NCBI GenBank assembly: GCA_012269545.1
Contig: JAAXKB010000048.1
Location: 14,283 to 78,282, forward strand
From: Gammaproteobacteria bacterium
GTDB lineage: Bacteria; Pseudomonadota; Gammaproteobacteria; Pseudomonadales; Azotimanducaceae
DNA: 64,000 nucleotides
Direction: 5' to 3'
Part shown: piece after piece, positions 23,898 to 33,127 of the stretch
How positions within the stretch are numbered: the first letter of the stretch is position 1
Layout of the letters: each line of letters starts with the position of its first letter
Translations under genes and position numbers: made by a program
Notes under the pieces: generated by a model
Seen by the model: only the letters and a program-made list of their open reading frames with translations
What the model was told of the DNA's origin: nothing
Databases searched by the model: none

Positions 23898-25196
23898 ATG
23901 TCCGAACAAAAAACACAACCTGCCGAGTTGAAAATTCCAGGGGTAGACGAACCCATAGAGTTACCCATTTACTCCGGTAACTTAGGACCAGACGTCATTG
24001 ATGTTGGCAAGCTCACAAGTCAGGGACACTTCACTTACGACCCCGGCTTCGTTTCCACCGCTGCTTGCGAATCGGGCATTACGTACATCGATGGCGATGA
24101 GGGCACCCTGCTCCACCGCGGTTACCCCATCGAACAACTGGCGGATAAATCAGATTATCTGGAACTTTGCTATTTGCTGCTCAATGGCGAGCTGCCCAAC
24201 GCCGCCGCGAAAACCGAATTCGTGGACACGATAAAAAACCACACCATGGTGAACGAACAGCTGCGCAGCTTCTTCAAAGGTTTCAGCCATGACGCCCACC
24301 CCATGGCCATCATGTGCGGCGTAGTCGGCGCTCTATCCGCCTTCTACCACGACTCTACGGACATCGATAATCCGCAGCACCGAATGATCACTGCCCATAG
24401 ACTCATAGCGAAAATGCCGACGCTAGCGGCCATGAGCTACAAACACGCTCAAGGGCAGCCGTTCATCTACCCGCGCAATGACATGGGTTATGCAGAGAAC
24501 TTCCTGCACATGATGTTCGCGACTCCCTGTGAGGAATATGCCGTTAGCCCTACGCTTGCGAAGGCGATGGACCGTATCTTCCTGCTGCACGCAGATCATG
24601 AGCAAAATGCATCAACCTCTACCGTGCGACTGGCTGGATCCACGGGCGCCAACCCATTTGCAAGCGTTGCCGCAGGCATCGCGGCTCTGTGGGGGCCCTC
24701 GCACGGAGGAGCAAACGAAGCCGTGCTTACCATGCTGGAAGAAATTGGCAGCGTTGATAACATTCCCGAGTACGTCAGACGTGCCAAGGACAAGGACGAC
24801 CCCTTCCGCATCATGGGCTTTGGTCACCGGGTTTATAAAAACTACGACCCTCGCGCCAAGGTCATGCAACAGACCTGTCATGAGGTATTGGAAGAGCTGG
24901 GTGTGCAAGATGACCCCGTACTGGCAATGGCGCGAGAACTCGAGCGCATTGCGCTGGAGGACGAGTACTTTGTTGAAAAACGTCTGTATCCGAATGTGGA
25001 CTTCTATTCGGGCATCATCTTAAAAGCCATTGGTATTCCAGTAGAAATGTTCACCGTTATCTTCGCGACCGGCCGCACACCCGGCTGGATTGCACACTGG
25101 TGTGAGATGATCGGCAGCAGCTACAAAATCGGCCGGCCGCGCCAGCTTTATACCGGCAGCGCGAAAAGGGACTTCGTCGAAGTAGCCGACCGCTGA
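23898..25196 (+). CDS. gltA: citrate synthase
   Basis: Condenses oxaloacetate and acetyl-CoA at the entry of the TCA cycle. The 432-residue length is that of the large gammaproteobacterial hexameric type. Active-site regions are visible: [32 protein letters not shown] (His) and [14 protein letters not shown] (His). GGGGAGA precedes the ATG. It is divergent from sdhCDAB as in Escherichia and Pseudomonas. Confidence 0.97.
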   Translation: MSEQKTQPAELKIPGVDEPIELPIYSGNLGPDVIDVGKLTSQGHFTYDPGFVSTAACESGITYIDGDEGTLLHRGYPIEQLADKSDYLELCYLLLNGELPNAAAKTEFVDTIKNHTMVNEQLRSFFKGFSHDAHPMAIMCGVVGALSAFYHDSTDIDNPQHRMITAHRLIAKMPTLAAMSYKHAQGQPFIYPRNDMGYAENFLHMMFATPCEEYAVSPTLAKAMDRIFLLHADHEQNASTSTVRLAGSTGANPFASVAAGIAALWGPSHGGANEAVLTMLEEIGSVDNIPEYVRRAKDKDDPFRIMGFGHRVYKNYDPRAKVMQQTCHEVLEELGVQDDPVLAMARELERIALEDEYFVEKRLYPNVDFYSGIILKAIGIPVEMFTVIFATGRTPGWIAHWCEMIGSSYKIGRPRQLYTGSAKRDFVEVADR

Positions 25197-25236
25197 GTCG
25201 CTAAGCCGCGAGTAGCAAAACAGTAGAAAGAACCAC

Positions 25237-25264
25237 TTCTAGCGCGCCGAGCGCCGCGCTAGAA
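25237..25264. terminator. stem-loop between convergent gltA and the dehydrogenase gene, putative bidirectional terminator
   Basis: A perfect 10-bp inverted repeat, TTCTAGCGCG / CGCGCTAGAA, with an eight-base loop sits between the two convergent stop codons (25196 and 25279). No strong T-run follows on either strand, so terminator function is inferred from position and stem strength. Confidence 0.6.
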
Positions 25265-25278
25265 CGATTCGGCAAGAT

Positions 25279-26169
25279 CTACTTGAGCCGTTTTAGCAAA
25301 CTGGACGTATCCCAGCGACCACCGCCCAAGGCTTGTACATCCCCGTAAAATTGATCGACCAGCGCGGTTACAGGCAGTCGGGCGTCAAGCTGCTTTGCAG
25401 CGTCCAAGGCAATGCTTAGATCCTTACGCATCCAATCCACTGCAAAACCAAATTCGTACTCATCCCGAGCCATCGTTTGCGCTCTGTTATTCATCTGCCA
25501 GCTTTGGGCCGCGCCTTGTGAAATCACATCGACAACGGCGTCTACATCCAAGCCTGCCTGCTGAGCGAAATGCACCCCTTCACTCAACCCCTGCAAAACG
25601 CCTGCGATACAAATTTGATTGACCATCTTCGTGAGTTGGCCCGCTCCGACTCCGCCCATCAGGGCATGCTTTTTCGCGAAACAATCAAAGTAGGGTTTTG
25701 CTCGCCGATAATCCGCATCGCTTCCGCCTGCCATCACCGTAAGCACGCCATTTTCAGCCCCAGCCTGACCGCCTGACACCGGCGCGTCCAAAAACCCAAC
25801 AGATTGCTCGGCGCAAGCAGTGCCCACCCGTTCAGCCAGAGCTTTCGACGCTGTCGTGTGATCGACAAGGAGGGAGCCGGGGATCATGCCGGCTAGGGCT
25901 CCTTCATCGTCCAGCACCACTTGCGCGACGTCGTTATCGTTGCCAACACAAACAAACACCACATCCGCCTGAGCCGCTGCCTCCTTGGGTGTCGATGCAA
26001 CAGAGCATTGCCCTGCGCTGCCCTGATGCTGATCCAACCACTGAGTTGCTCTTGCGGTATTGCGATTAAATACCGTGGTTGAACTGGCATGCTTAGCCAA
26101 ATGACCGGCCATGGGATAGCCCATCACTCCCAGTCCAATGAAGGCGACGCGACCGATGTGTTCTGACAT
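25279..26169 (-). CDS. NAD(P)-dependent beta-hydroxyacid dehydrogenase (3-hydroxyisobutyrate/tartronate semialdehyde family)
   Basis: Cytosolic oxidoreductase of 296 residues. The N-terminal Rossmann motif is GLGVMGYPMAGHL (about 12-24), the substrate-binding loop is DAPVSGGQAGAENG, and the catalytic lysine lies in GQLTKMVNQI. The family acts on 3-hydroxyisobutyrate, tartronate semialdehyde or succinic semialdehyde; the sequence alone does not fix the substrate. It has no operon partner: it is convergent with gltA and divergent from selA. GAGAGAGA precedes the ATG. Confidence 0.88.
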   Translation of the reverse strand: MSEHIGRVAFIGLGVMGYPMAGHLAKHASSTTVFNRNTARATQWLDQHQGSAGQCSVASTPKEAAAQADVVFVCVGNDNDVAQVVLDDEGALAGMIPGSLLVDHTTASKALAERVGTACAEQSVGFLDAPVSGGQAGAENGVLTVMAGGSDADYRRAKPYFDCFAKKHALMGGVGAGQLTKMVNQICIAGVLQGLSEGVHFAQQAGLDVDAVVDVISQGAAQSWQMNNRAQTMARDEYEFGFAVDWMRKDLSIALDAAKQLDARLPVTALVDQFYGDVQALGGGRWDTSSLLKRLK

Positions 26170-26405
26170 GTTTCTCTCTCAACGGTTAATTCAGCAAAAT
26201 TCACAAGTAGACCGAGGTCTCGCGCTATGATGCCAAGAGAACTCACGGGAGCACAAAGCCTTCTGCAAACATTCCTGCTTTCGTGCAAGCGAGGCGATCA
26301 CAGAAATTTTGTCTCGCAACCTGCGCGGCCCTTGGCTATAACACTGCCTCTTTGCGTCCAAGTTTTCGAAACAGTATGTTAAGACGACTTGATACTAGGA
26401 ACGTC

Positions 26406-27764
26406 ATGCCAACACTTCGCGACCTGCCAGCCATCGAAACACTGATGCAAAGTGATTCCATCTCGCCGCTGATCAAAATTCACGGCGCGCACGTAATCAA
26501 GGATCGTTTAAGGGATCTGCAAAGCGCCATGCGTCAGACACGAAGCATACCTGAGTGGGCGGCAGAACCATTGGGTTACTCAAAAGAGCTCGAAAGAACG
26601 CTAGTGAAAACCGACTTCGTACCCGTTTTCAATCTGACCGGCACAATCATTCATACGAATTTAGGTCGCGCCCTCCTCAGCAAAGAGTTGTGGAACGACA
26701 TAGAACCCTTGGTCACGCGCCCGATGAATCTGGAGTACGATCTGGTGAAAGGCTCTCGCGGCCAGCGAGACACCGCCGTCGAAGAGCGTCTGTGCGAGCT
26801 CATGCGCTGCGAAGCGGTCACCATTGTGAACAACAATGCGGCCGCTTTAATGCTGGTGCTAAACACCTTCGGTTTGAACGCAGAAGTGGCTGTCTCGCGC
26901 GGCGAACTGGTCGAGATCGGCGGCAGCTTCAGACTGCCGGAACTGATGAGCCGCGCTGGTTGTCGCCTATTAGAGGTTGGCACTACCAATCGTACCCGCT
27001 TAGATGATTTTGCCGCGGAGATTGATCGCGCCTCCATGCTGCTAAAAGTTCACCCAAGCAACTATCATATTGAGGGATTCACTGAGTCCGTCCAAGCGCC
27101 GGAATTGGCGACCCTCGCGACCGCCCACAACATTCCCAGTTGTGTCGATCTGGGCAGCGGCAGCTTAGTTGACTTGAGCCAGTGGGGCTTGCCCAAAGAG
27201 CCAACGCCCCAAAGCGTACTGGAGCAAGGCGTAGACCTCGTCACCTTCAGCGGAGACAAGCTTTTAGGCGCAGTACAGTGCGGAATCATTGCAGGCAAAA
27301 AACCGTTAATCGAACAAATACGAAAAAATCCGATGAAACGGGCACTGCGGGTGGATAAGGTCACCCTGGCGATCCTCAACGCCACGCTCAAGCTGTACAA
27401 CGATCCTGCAGAACTGCCGAAACATCTGCCGCTACTGAAAACACTCACGTTGTCGACAACGACCCTTACTGCTAGGGCGGAAGACATGATTGCAAATCTG
27501 CCCGCCGAGCTAACAGGTGAGGTGGTAAGCAGCCAAGCCCAGATAGGCAGTGGTGCGTTGCCAGATCAAACCATTGCAAGCGTCGCCGTCGGCCTAACGC
27601 ATCAATCGCTGAGCGCACAAAGACTGGTCGATGGGCTCAGAACTGCGCGGCCGCCTATCGTAGGTCGCGTTAAAGACGACCTGGTGCTTTTGGACATGCG
27701 CGGCGCGGATCCAATGGACGAATTAATTCAGGCCTTGCAAGACGTCGAATTGGGAACTGCGTGA
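26406..27764 (+). CDS. selA: L-seryl-tRNA(Sec) selenium transferase
   Basis: PLP enzyme that converts seryl-tRNA(Sec) to selenocysteyl-tRNA(Sec) using selenophosphate. The ATG at 26406 (AGGA five bases upstream) gives MPTLRDLPAIE, the SelA N-terminus. The longer upstream frame lacks that match. It has 452 residues, close to the usual ~463. The PLP lysine is in FSGDKLLGAVQ (Lys285), and FNLTGTIIHTNLGRALL is another SelA hallmark. The stop is four bases before selB, so the two form an operon; selC is 4.9 kb downstream. Confidence 0.96.
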   Translation: MPTLRDLPAIETLMQSDSISPLIKIHGAHVIKDRLRDLQSAMRQTRSIPEWAAEPLGYSKELERTLVKTDFVPVFNLTGTIIHTNLGRALLSKELWNDIEPLVTRPMNLEYDLVKGSRGQRDTAVEERLCELMRCEAVTIVNNNAAALMLVLNTFGLNAEVAVSRGELVEIGGSFRLPELMSRAGCRLLEVGTTNRTRLDDFAAEIDRASMLLKVHPSNYHIEGFTESVQAPELATLATAHNIPSCVDLGSGSLVDLSQWGLPKEPTPQSVLEQGVDLVTFSGDKLLGAVQCGIIAGKKPLIEQIRKNPMKRALRVDKVTLAILNATLKLYNDPAELPKHLPLLKTLTLSTTTLTARAEDMIANLPAELTGEVVSSQAQIGSGALPDQTIASVAVGLTHQSLSAQRLVDGLRTARPPIVGRVKDDLVLLDMRGADPMDELIQALQDVELGTA

Positions 27765-27768
27765 TCAC

Positions 27769-29619
27769 ATGATCATCACTTTGGCAGGCCACGTAGACCA
27801 TGGCAAAACAACACTGGTACGAGCACTCACAGGCGTTGACACGGACCGCCTAACCGAAGAAAAAGCCCGCGGATTGACCATCGACTTAGGATTCGCCTAC
27901 ACCGAGCACCTCGGCTTCGTCGATGTACCCGGACACCAAAAATTTATTCACAACATGGTTGCCGGCGTGGCATCACATCAGCACGCCCTGCTGGTTATTG
28001 CTGCAGACGATGGGCCAATGCCGCAAACCACCGAGCACTTAGAGATACTGTCCTTGCTCGGTATCGCTAAAGGGACCATTGCGCTCACCAAGTGTGATTT
28101 GGTTAGCAGTCAGCGCCTGAGCGCGTGTCGCGAGGAAATCGTGAAACTCACGCGTAACACCTTTCTGCAGGAAGCATCGATTTTCGAGACCAGTGCCCAA
28201 GACTCGGCGGGGTATGAGGCGTTAACACACCATTTGCAAGAGACTGCTGCCGCTGAGGAAACCTTGGTCGATGAATCATCGTTTCGCTTGGCCATCGATC
28301 GTGCCTTTACGGTAAAGGGAGCTGGAGTCGTCGTTACCGGCACCGTACACTGCGGCAGCATCGCAGTAGATCAGCAAGTAACCCACTTCCCCAGCGGCAA
28401 AACCTTGCGAGTGCGATCCATTCGGGCGCAAGACCAAACGGTGGATCGCGCTTATTCGGGTAATCGCTGCGCACTAAATCTGGTGGGAACATCGTTGGAT
28501 GAGCTTAAGCGCGGGGATTGGATTACCGCCAATCAAGCCGTGGGCAATCGTTCTGTCACCATCAGACTGAATAAAGCCGAGAGTTTCCCTAGGAGCTTAA
28601 AGCACTGGATGCCCGTGCACGTCTACCACGCCACCAGCCACAGCACCGCGCGGCTGGCAATCTTCACTGACGCTCCCGACGGCGAAGTCTGGGCGGAAGT
28701 TGTTTGCGATGACGCCCTAGCCTGCTATCGCGGCGATCGCATCGTGCTGCGTGATCATGCTCTAGACGCCACGCTGGGCGGTGGAGAGGTGCTCTTCGTG
28801 CGCCCGGAGCAGGCGAAAAGGCGAAATACTCACGAACATCAGACTTTAATTGCAGCCTATGCCGCACCCTCCCTCGCACAAAGTTTCACCGCACTTATGG
28901 CTGCTGGTGAATTGCGGTTAGAACAGTTCAGACATATCTGGAATGTGCCTGAGACACGTTTGGATGTTCTCAAACAACAACAAAACCTCGTGTCTCTTGA
29001 TGACGTTGTGGTCAGCGAGAGTCAGTGGCAAAACCTAAAAGACGCGTGTTTGAAAGAGATCGCTGCCGCGAACCCACAGGAAGCTTTGGATGGACAGCCC
29101 GCACTGCAGATAAACGATCTGGTCAACATACCCCGCGGGCTTCGGCACCCAATACTCAACGCCCTGTTAAGAAGCGGTGAAATTGAGCAGAAAGCAGGCC
29201 TTTATTTGCTGCCCAATCAGCAACCATCAATGGCACCGCAGCTGGCTGCACTATGGACGGCACTGGAACCTCTGCTGGATCACCTCCAGGCCCCAAGTTC
29301 CGGCGATTTAGCCAAGCAGTTAAACCTGCCGCTGCCGACATTGGAAAAGCAGATGATCGCATTAGCGAAAACACAGCGGCTCACGCACGTTGCGGCCCAT
29401 CGGTTTTATCTTCCTAGGCGCTTGTTAGAGGTAGCGCATAAGGTCCAATCCATAGCAGACGACAGTTCGGACGGGACACTGTCCGTGAAGACCTTTCGCG
29501 ACCAAACAGGCATCGGCCGCAACGTGGCAATTGAGGTGTTAGAGTATTTTGATGGCCGTGGATTTACCAAAAGGCAGGGCAACGAACGCGTGATTTTACG
29601 GGCATTTGACAAGTGTTAG
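27769..29619 (+). CDS. selB: selenocysteine-specific elongation factor SelB
   Basis: GTPase that delivers Sec-tRNA(Sec) to UGA codons followed by a SECIS hairpin. The 616-residue length matches the family. G1 is GHVDHGKTT (7-15), G3 is DVPGHQ and G4 is TKCD; EF-Tu-like domains 2 and 3 follow. The C-terminal ~200 residues are the winged-helix repeats that bind SECIS RNA, ending near [21 protein letters not shown]. It starts four bases after the selA stop. Confidence 0.96.
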   Translation: MIITLAGHVDHGKTTLVRALTGVDTDRLTEEKARGLTIDLGFAYTEHLGFVDVPGHQKFIHNMVAGVASHQHALLVIAADDGPMPQTTEHLEILSLLGIAKGTIALTKCDLVSSQRLSACREEIVKLTRNTFLQEASIFETSAQDSAGYEALTHHLQETAAAEETLVDESSFRLAIDRAFTVKGAGVVVTGTVHCGSIAVDQQVTHFPSGKTLRVRSIRAQDQTVDRAYSGNRCALNLVGTSLDELKRGDWITANQAVGNRSVTIRLNKAESFPRSLKHWMPVHVYHATSHSTARLAIFTDAPDGEVWAEVVCDDALACYRGDRIVLRDHALDATLGGGEVLFVRPEQAKRRNTHEHQTLIAAYAAPSLAQSFTALMAAGELRLEQFRHIWNVPETRLDVLKQQQNLVSLDDVVVSESQWQNLKDACLKEIAAANPQEALDGQPALQINDLVNIPRGLRHPILNALLRSGEIEQKAGLYLLPNQQPSMAPQLAALWTALEPLLDHLQAPSSGDLAKQLNLPLPTLEKQMIALAKTQRLTHVAAHRFYLPRRLLEVAHKVQSIADDSSDGTLSVKTFRDQTGIGRNVAIEVLEYFDGRGFTKRQGNERVILRAFDKC

Positions 29620-29628
29620 GCGAGGCAT

Positions 29629-29648
29629 GGTGCGCCTAGGTGCGCCTA
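29629..29648. repeat. two tandem 10-bp units after selB
   Basis: GGTGCGCCTA occurs twice in direct succession (29629-29638 and 29639-29648), just past the selB stop. It is too short to assign a role. Confidence 0.6.
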
Positions 29649-29668
29649 GTCGTTACTCGCGCTTGTTC

Positions 29669-29899
29669 TTAGCCGTTACGACGAGACCCAGACCCCAATT
29701 TCTCATAAGTCGGGTCCACCGAAGCCTCAGGGCGACCGCTAAGCAGCACCTCGATACCTGAATCAATCGAAGTGTCTTTGGCGCGCTGGGTGGCTGCTTC
29801 AAAAGCCTGCTCCACTTGCTTAATCGCAAGTGACTTATCGCTCGACGCGCGCTGCATGTTGGCGGTGTTGAGAGGGCCTAAGGCGACACTGTCGGCCAT
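29669..29899 (-). CDS. small conserved-looking protein antisense to the selB-carrier gap
   Basis: A 76-residue frame with ATG at 29899 preceded by GGAAG at four-base spacing. It has no signal peptide or membrane helix. The middle (SDKSLAIKQVEQAFEAATQR) should form an amphipathic helix, and the C-terminus is polar (KLGSGSRRNG). Upstream in-frame codons to 29926 are probably not used. I do not recognise a family. It is convergent with selB and could be a small cytosolic protein of unrelated function. Confidence 0.5.
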   Translation of the reverse strand: MADSVALGPLNTANMQRASSDKSLAIKQVEQAFEAATQRAKDTSIDSGIEVLLSGRPEASVDPTYEKLGSGSRRNG

Positions 29900-30078
29900 A
29901 TATCTTCCAGATCCTGTACGAGACACGGCAGTCTACACCCCCTTCGACTCCGATTAAACTTTTTTTGCAGCCTCCAAATACGCTACAAACCCTTCTTTGC
30001 GCGCTTCACTGTGCGCGCTCCACTGTGTCGTTTACTGTCCTTGTTAGGGCGAATAGAAGGAATCTCCCCTTACCGGCC

Positions 30079-31593
30079 ATGACGCATCCAACGAAAAACC
30101 AAGAGCGCGAGTCCCTTCACCCGACTGTTTTATTCGTTAGATCGCGCCAACGACTTGGCAAGGTACCTCTCAGGGTCAAGCTGCTTCAAGGGTTTGGAAC
30201 GATTCCGGGACAGCATAAAGACTGGGCCTTCAACACTCTCCTGCTGCTCTACTATTCGCAAATTTTAGGACTGTCCGCCACCGTTGCGGCCTTCGCGTTG
30301 GCCCTGTCATTGGTCATTGACGCAGTCTCAGACCCGCTGGTCGGCGGTCTGTCGGACAACTTTCGTTCGAGCCTGGGCAGGCGACACGCCTTCATGCTTG
30401 CCTCGATCCTGCCTACGGGACTGTCGGTCTATGGGCTGTTTCAACCGCCACAGGATCTGAACCAAACGCTACTCGCGGCATGGATGATAACGTTCACAGT
30501 ACTCACGCGGTTGTCATTTACCTTCTTCTCCGTACCTTACGCCGCCATGGCTGCAGAATTGTCCGAGCACTATGAAGAACGAACCACCATCATGACCTAC
30601 CGGATTGCCCTCGGTTGGTTGGTTGGCGTGATCTTCATTTTCTGCATGTATTCTCTGATGTTCACGGACAGCCCTGAACACTCGAATGGTTTGCTTGATC
30701 CACGCCATTATGCCGGTTTTGGTCTGCTGCTAAGTATTCTCATGATGGGCTGGATGAGCGTCACTACACTGGGCACACTCAACCAGGTGCCTTACCTGCC
30801 TCAGCCTACGAAAGGCCTTCCTCCTGTTCGCTTGGCGTCACTGCTCAAGCAAACCTTAAGCGCCCTGCATAACCGAAATTTTCGATTGTTATTTTTAGCA
30901 ACCCTATTGAGCGCAGCCATAACCGGCACTGGACAGGTATTTGATATCTACATGAACCTGTATTTCTGGCAGTTTGGCACCGACGACATACGCTGGTTCA
31001 GCTTCGCGCTACTCGGCGCTGTCCTGGCTTTCGTCAGCGTCGGCCCCTTACAGAAACTCTTGGAAAAACATCAAATCATGATTTATGCCATGACAATGCT
31101 TATGGTCATGGCCATGCTCAAAGTCAGCCTGCGGTTTTTACAGATCTGGCCGGACAACGGAGCACCAAACCTTCTGCCAATACTCGTCGCTCACGCGAGC
31201 ATCATGGCCTATGGCGGATCGCTTGTATTGATCATGTTCGCCTCCATGGTCGCAGACATTGTTGATGAGCAAGAGCATCTCACTGACATGCGTCAAGAAG
31301 GCACATTTTCAGCCGGCGTGTCTCTAGCAGGCAAAAGCACGACAGGACTCGGGCTGATCATTGGCGGCCTGCTACTTGACTGGGTGATTGCCATACCTGT
31401 AGGAGCAACCCCTGAAGCAATACCTGCAGACGTTGTTATCCGATTGGGCGTGGTGGACGGCCTGCTCGTGCCAGCCTTTTACCTCATCCCCATTTTACTG
31501 ATACGCAACTACAGGCTCGATCGTCACCAACTAAGCCGACTGCAGCACAACATCCGACGACGCAGGCATCCTGCGCTGGATCACGACGCTTGA
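30079..31593 (+). CDS. MFS/GPH-family sugar-cation symporter-like transporter
   Basis: Integral membrane carrier of 504 residues with about 12 helices. The motif SDPLVGGLSDNFRSSLGRRH is the GPH (melibiose/glucuronide symporter) signature between helices 2 and 3. The ATG at 30079 leaves a polar N-terminus of ~45 residues; the upstream frame to 29965 has no ribosome site. It is one of three GPH carriers in the window. Its 3' end overlaps the convergent Coq4-like gene by 13 bases. Substrate unknown; glycosides, uronides or sulfonates are possible. Confidence 0.85.
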   Translation: MTHPTKNQERESLHPTVLFVRSRQRLGKVPLRVKLLQGFGTIPGQHKDWAFNTLLLLYYSQILGLSATVAAFALALSLVIDAVSDPLVGGLSDNFRSSLGRRHAFMLASILPTGLSVYGLFQPPQDLNQTLLAAWMITFTVLTRLSFTFFSVPYAAMAAELSEHYEERTTIMTYRIALGWLVGVIFIFCMYSLMFTDSPEHSNGLLDPRHYAGFGLLLSILMMGWMSVTTLGTLNQVPYLPQPTKGLPPVRLASLLKQTLSALHNRNFRLLFLATLLSAAITGTGQVFDIYMNLYFWQFGTDDIRWFSFALLGAVLAFVSVGPLQKLLEKHQIMIYAMTMLMVMAMLKVSLRFLQIWPDNGAPNLLPILVAHASIMAYGGSLVLIMFASMVADIVDEQEHLTDMRQEGTFSAGVSLAGKSTTGLGLIIGGLLLDWVIAIPVGATPEAIPADVVIRLGVVDGLLVPAFYLIPILLIRNYRLDRHQLSRLQHNIRRRRHPALDHDA

Positions 31594-32525
31594 CTGAGTT
31601 GCTCCAGCAAGTCTGCAGGAAAACTCCCGGCAAATGGTGCGATTCCATGCTTGGCACGAACCTCGTCGATGTTCATATGCCAGTCTTGCTCCCATTCGAT
31701 AGCCATGAACTTGGGTGCCTCACAGCCGTGAACCCACGCCTCTGAAAGGTTCTGCAAAAGTAATACGAACCCCTGAGGCTGGCGCAAATAACTCATCGTA
31801 CAAACCGTGCTCAAAAACATGGCAGAGTAATTGTGTCCGAACTGGGCCAACTGGAATGCCGAAATCGCCATTTCGTGCAAACTGGTGGTTTCATAACCCG
31901 CCACTAGGTGCCAGGTATCGTGCATCTGCAAAATACGTGTGTTCAGATAACCCAAGGCTGGGCTCAAATCAGACAGGCCAATGGCATCACGATCCAGCAC
32001 TTCTGGATCGAAACCATTATCCACCCACATGCTTAGTAGGTTTCTGGCCAGACTTCCATCTGGGTAATCATTCAGTTCTGTTAGCGAAATCATGGGCGGG
32101 AGCGATTTTGCTTCCGCTTTTCCCGTACCTGAGTGGGCGAGCGCAGCATCTTCACTTAGCGCCGCATAGCCCTCATCAAGCGCCGCATTCAAAGCCGCAA
32201 CAGCCACAGTAATAGATGTAGCGTCGTAACCCGCCTCAGGACCCACCAAGGTTTCTTCAAACTGCGTCCAAAAACGATCTGGCAGCTCTACGCTCGCAGA
32301 CTTAACGCTTGGACAAGGAGCCTGTTGACCAAGCTGAGTACGACAAATTGTGTCAAACACTAAGGGGATTGCGGCCGGTGCACTGAAAGACGCCCAGATC
32401 ATCGCGCCGCACAGTGTCGCCTGATCGGCGACAATGCCCTTGCGTGCCCCGGCTACACTGGCAGCTACCGTTTGGAGGTTTGGGCGAAGGGTTTTGCCTC
32501 TAAGTTCGCCGAGATCGATCGACAT
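31581..32525 (-). CDS. Coq4-like protein (ubiquinone biosynthesis COQ4 family)
   Basis: A protein of 314 residues whose middle holds MHDTWHLVAGYETTSLHE, a COQ4-type HDxxH-like metal-binding segment. COQ4 relatives act in quinone synthesis; bacterial members are also found with other oxidative genes. The frame continues upstream to 32906, but that would run through selC on the other strand. ATG at 32525 (MSIDLGEL) has AGGAG nine bases upstream; ATG at 32531 is the alternative. No clear membrane helix was seen. It is divergent from selC. Confidence 0.7.
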   Translation of the reverse strand: MSIDLGELRGKTLRPNLQTVAASVAGARKGIVADQATLCGAMIWASFSAPAAIPLVFDTICRTQLGQQAPCPSVKSASVELPDRFWTQFEETLVGPEAGYDATSITVAVAALNAALDEGYAALSEDAALAHSGTGKAEAKSLPPMISLTELNDYPDGSLARNLLSMWVDNGFDPEVLDRDAIGLSDLSPALGYLNTRILQMHDTWHLVAGYETTSLHEMAISAFQLAQFGHNYSAMFLSTVCTMSYLRQPQGFVLLLQNLSEAWVHGCEAPKFMAIEWEQDWHMNIDEVRAKHGIAPFAGSFPADLLEQLSQAS

Positions 32526-32592
32526 CGTCATACACTCCTTGACTTTGTTTTCTGAGAGTATATCCAAAACTCTAGGCAAGACAGATTTGCGC

Positions 32593-32621
32593 TGGTCACA
32601 GCAACAAAGCGCACTTACTAT
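32593..32621 (+). promoter_or_regulatory. candidate sigma-70 promoter of selC
   Basis: TGGTCA (32593-32598, four of six matches to TTGACA) and TACTAT (32616-32621, four of six to TATAAT) are 17 bases apart. The -10 box ends seven bases before the first tRNA base, so transcription would begin at or very near the mature 5' end. Confidence 0.4.
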
Positions 32622-32628
32622 TGCCCGC

Positions 32629-32721
32629 GGAAGAGCATCGCTCCCGGTGGGGTGCGCGGCCTTCAAAGCCGTTGAGGCGCGACTACGTGCCTGGTGGGTT
32701 CGACTCCTACCTCTTCCGCCA
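32629..32721 (+). tRNA. selC: selenocysteine tRNA, anticodon TCA
   Basis: A 93-nt tRNA-Sec with encoded CCA. The 5' GGAAGAG pairs with CTCTTCC before the discriminator G. A six-pair D-stem is present (CGCTCC/GGGGTG). The anticodon loop CTTCAAA carries TCA. The variable arm is long, with a seven-pair stem (AGGCGCG, loop ACTA, CGTGCCT). The T-arm is GTGGG TTCGACT CCTAC. The sequence closely resembles known selC genes. By my count the acceptor plus T branch is 12 pairs (7+5, or 8+4 with a C-C mismatch) rather than the bacterial 13. It lies 3 kb after selB on the same strand. Confidence 0.96.
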
Positions 32722-33127
32722 AACAGACCTCCACCACTTTCCGTCAGGATCAAAGGAAACGACTGTTCTACCTTTTTAACAAATCGTTTGTTGTTTTGTC
32801 CCGCGAACTTTGCCGCACTGACTTGGGGTAGATGGCTGATCAGTGAAAACAGCTTCCGGGCTGGTAACGCAACACAGGTAAGATTAATCCTGCCGATGGC
32901 CATCAAGGCTACAAGGGGAGTTGGTGTCAGGACAAACGCGAAAAGTTATTATGCGCTTTGCAACTGCAAAGTTATCCACCATGGGTTCCTTGAGGACAAA
33001 CCCGTAAACACTTGCTCTAGCATAATGTTGGATGTCCTTTTTCTGAAGATAAGACGTAGATGGGAAATTTTAGACGCTTGGTGTTTAGGCTGGTCTTATT
33101 AGCCACTGTTACCCGGAATCGGTTTCA
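32722..33127. other. intergenic region after selC
   Basis: About 400 bases with no gene I can support. An AT-rich hairpin AACAAA-TCG-TTTGTT at 32778-32792, followed by GTTTTG, might end selC transcription weakly. The remainder is the probable leader of the next membrane-protein gene. Confidence 0.4.

Noticed and set aside
32526-32906. N-terminal extension of the Coq4-like frame
   Set aside because: It would be read through the complement of selC and lacks coding character; AGGAG and family start place the gene start at 32525 or 32531.
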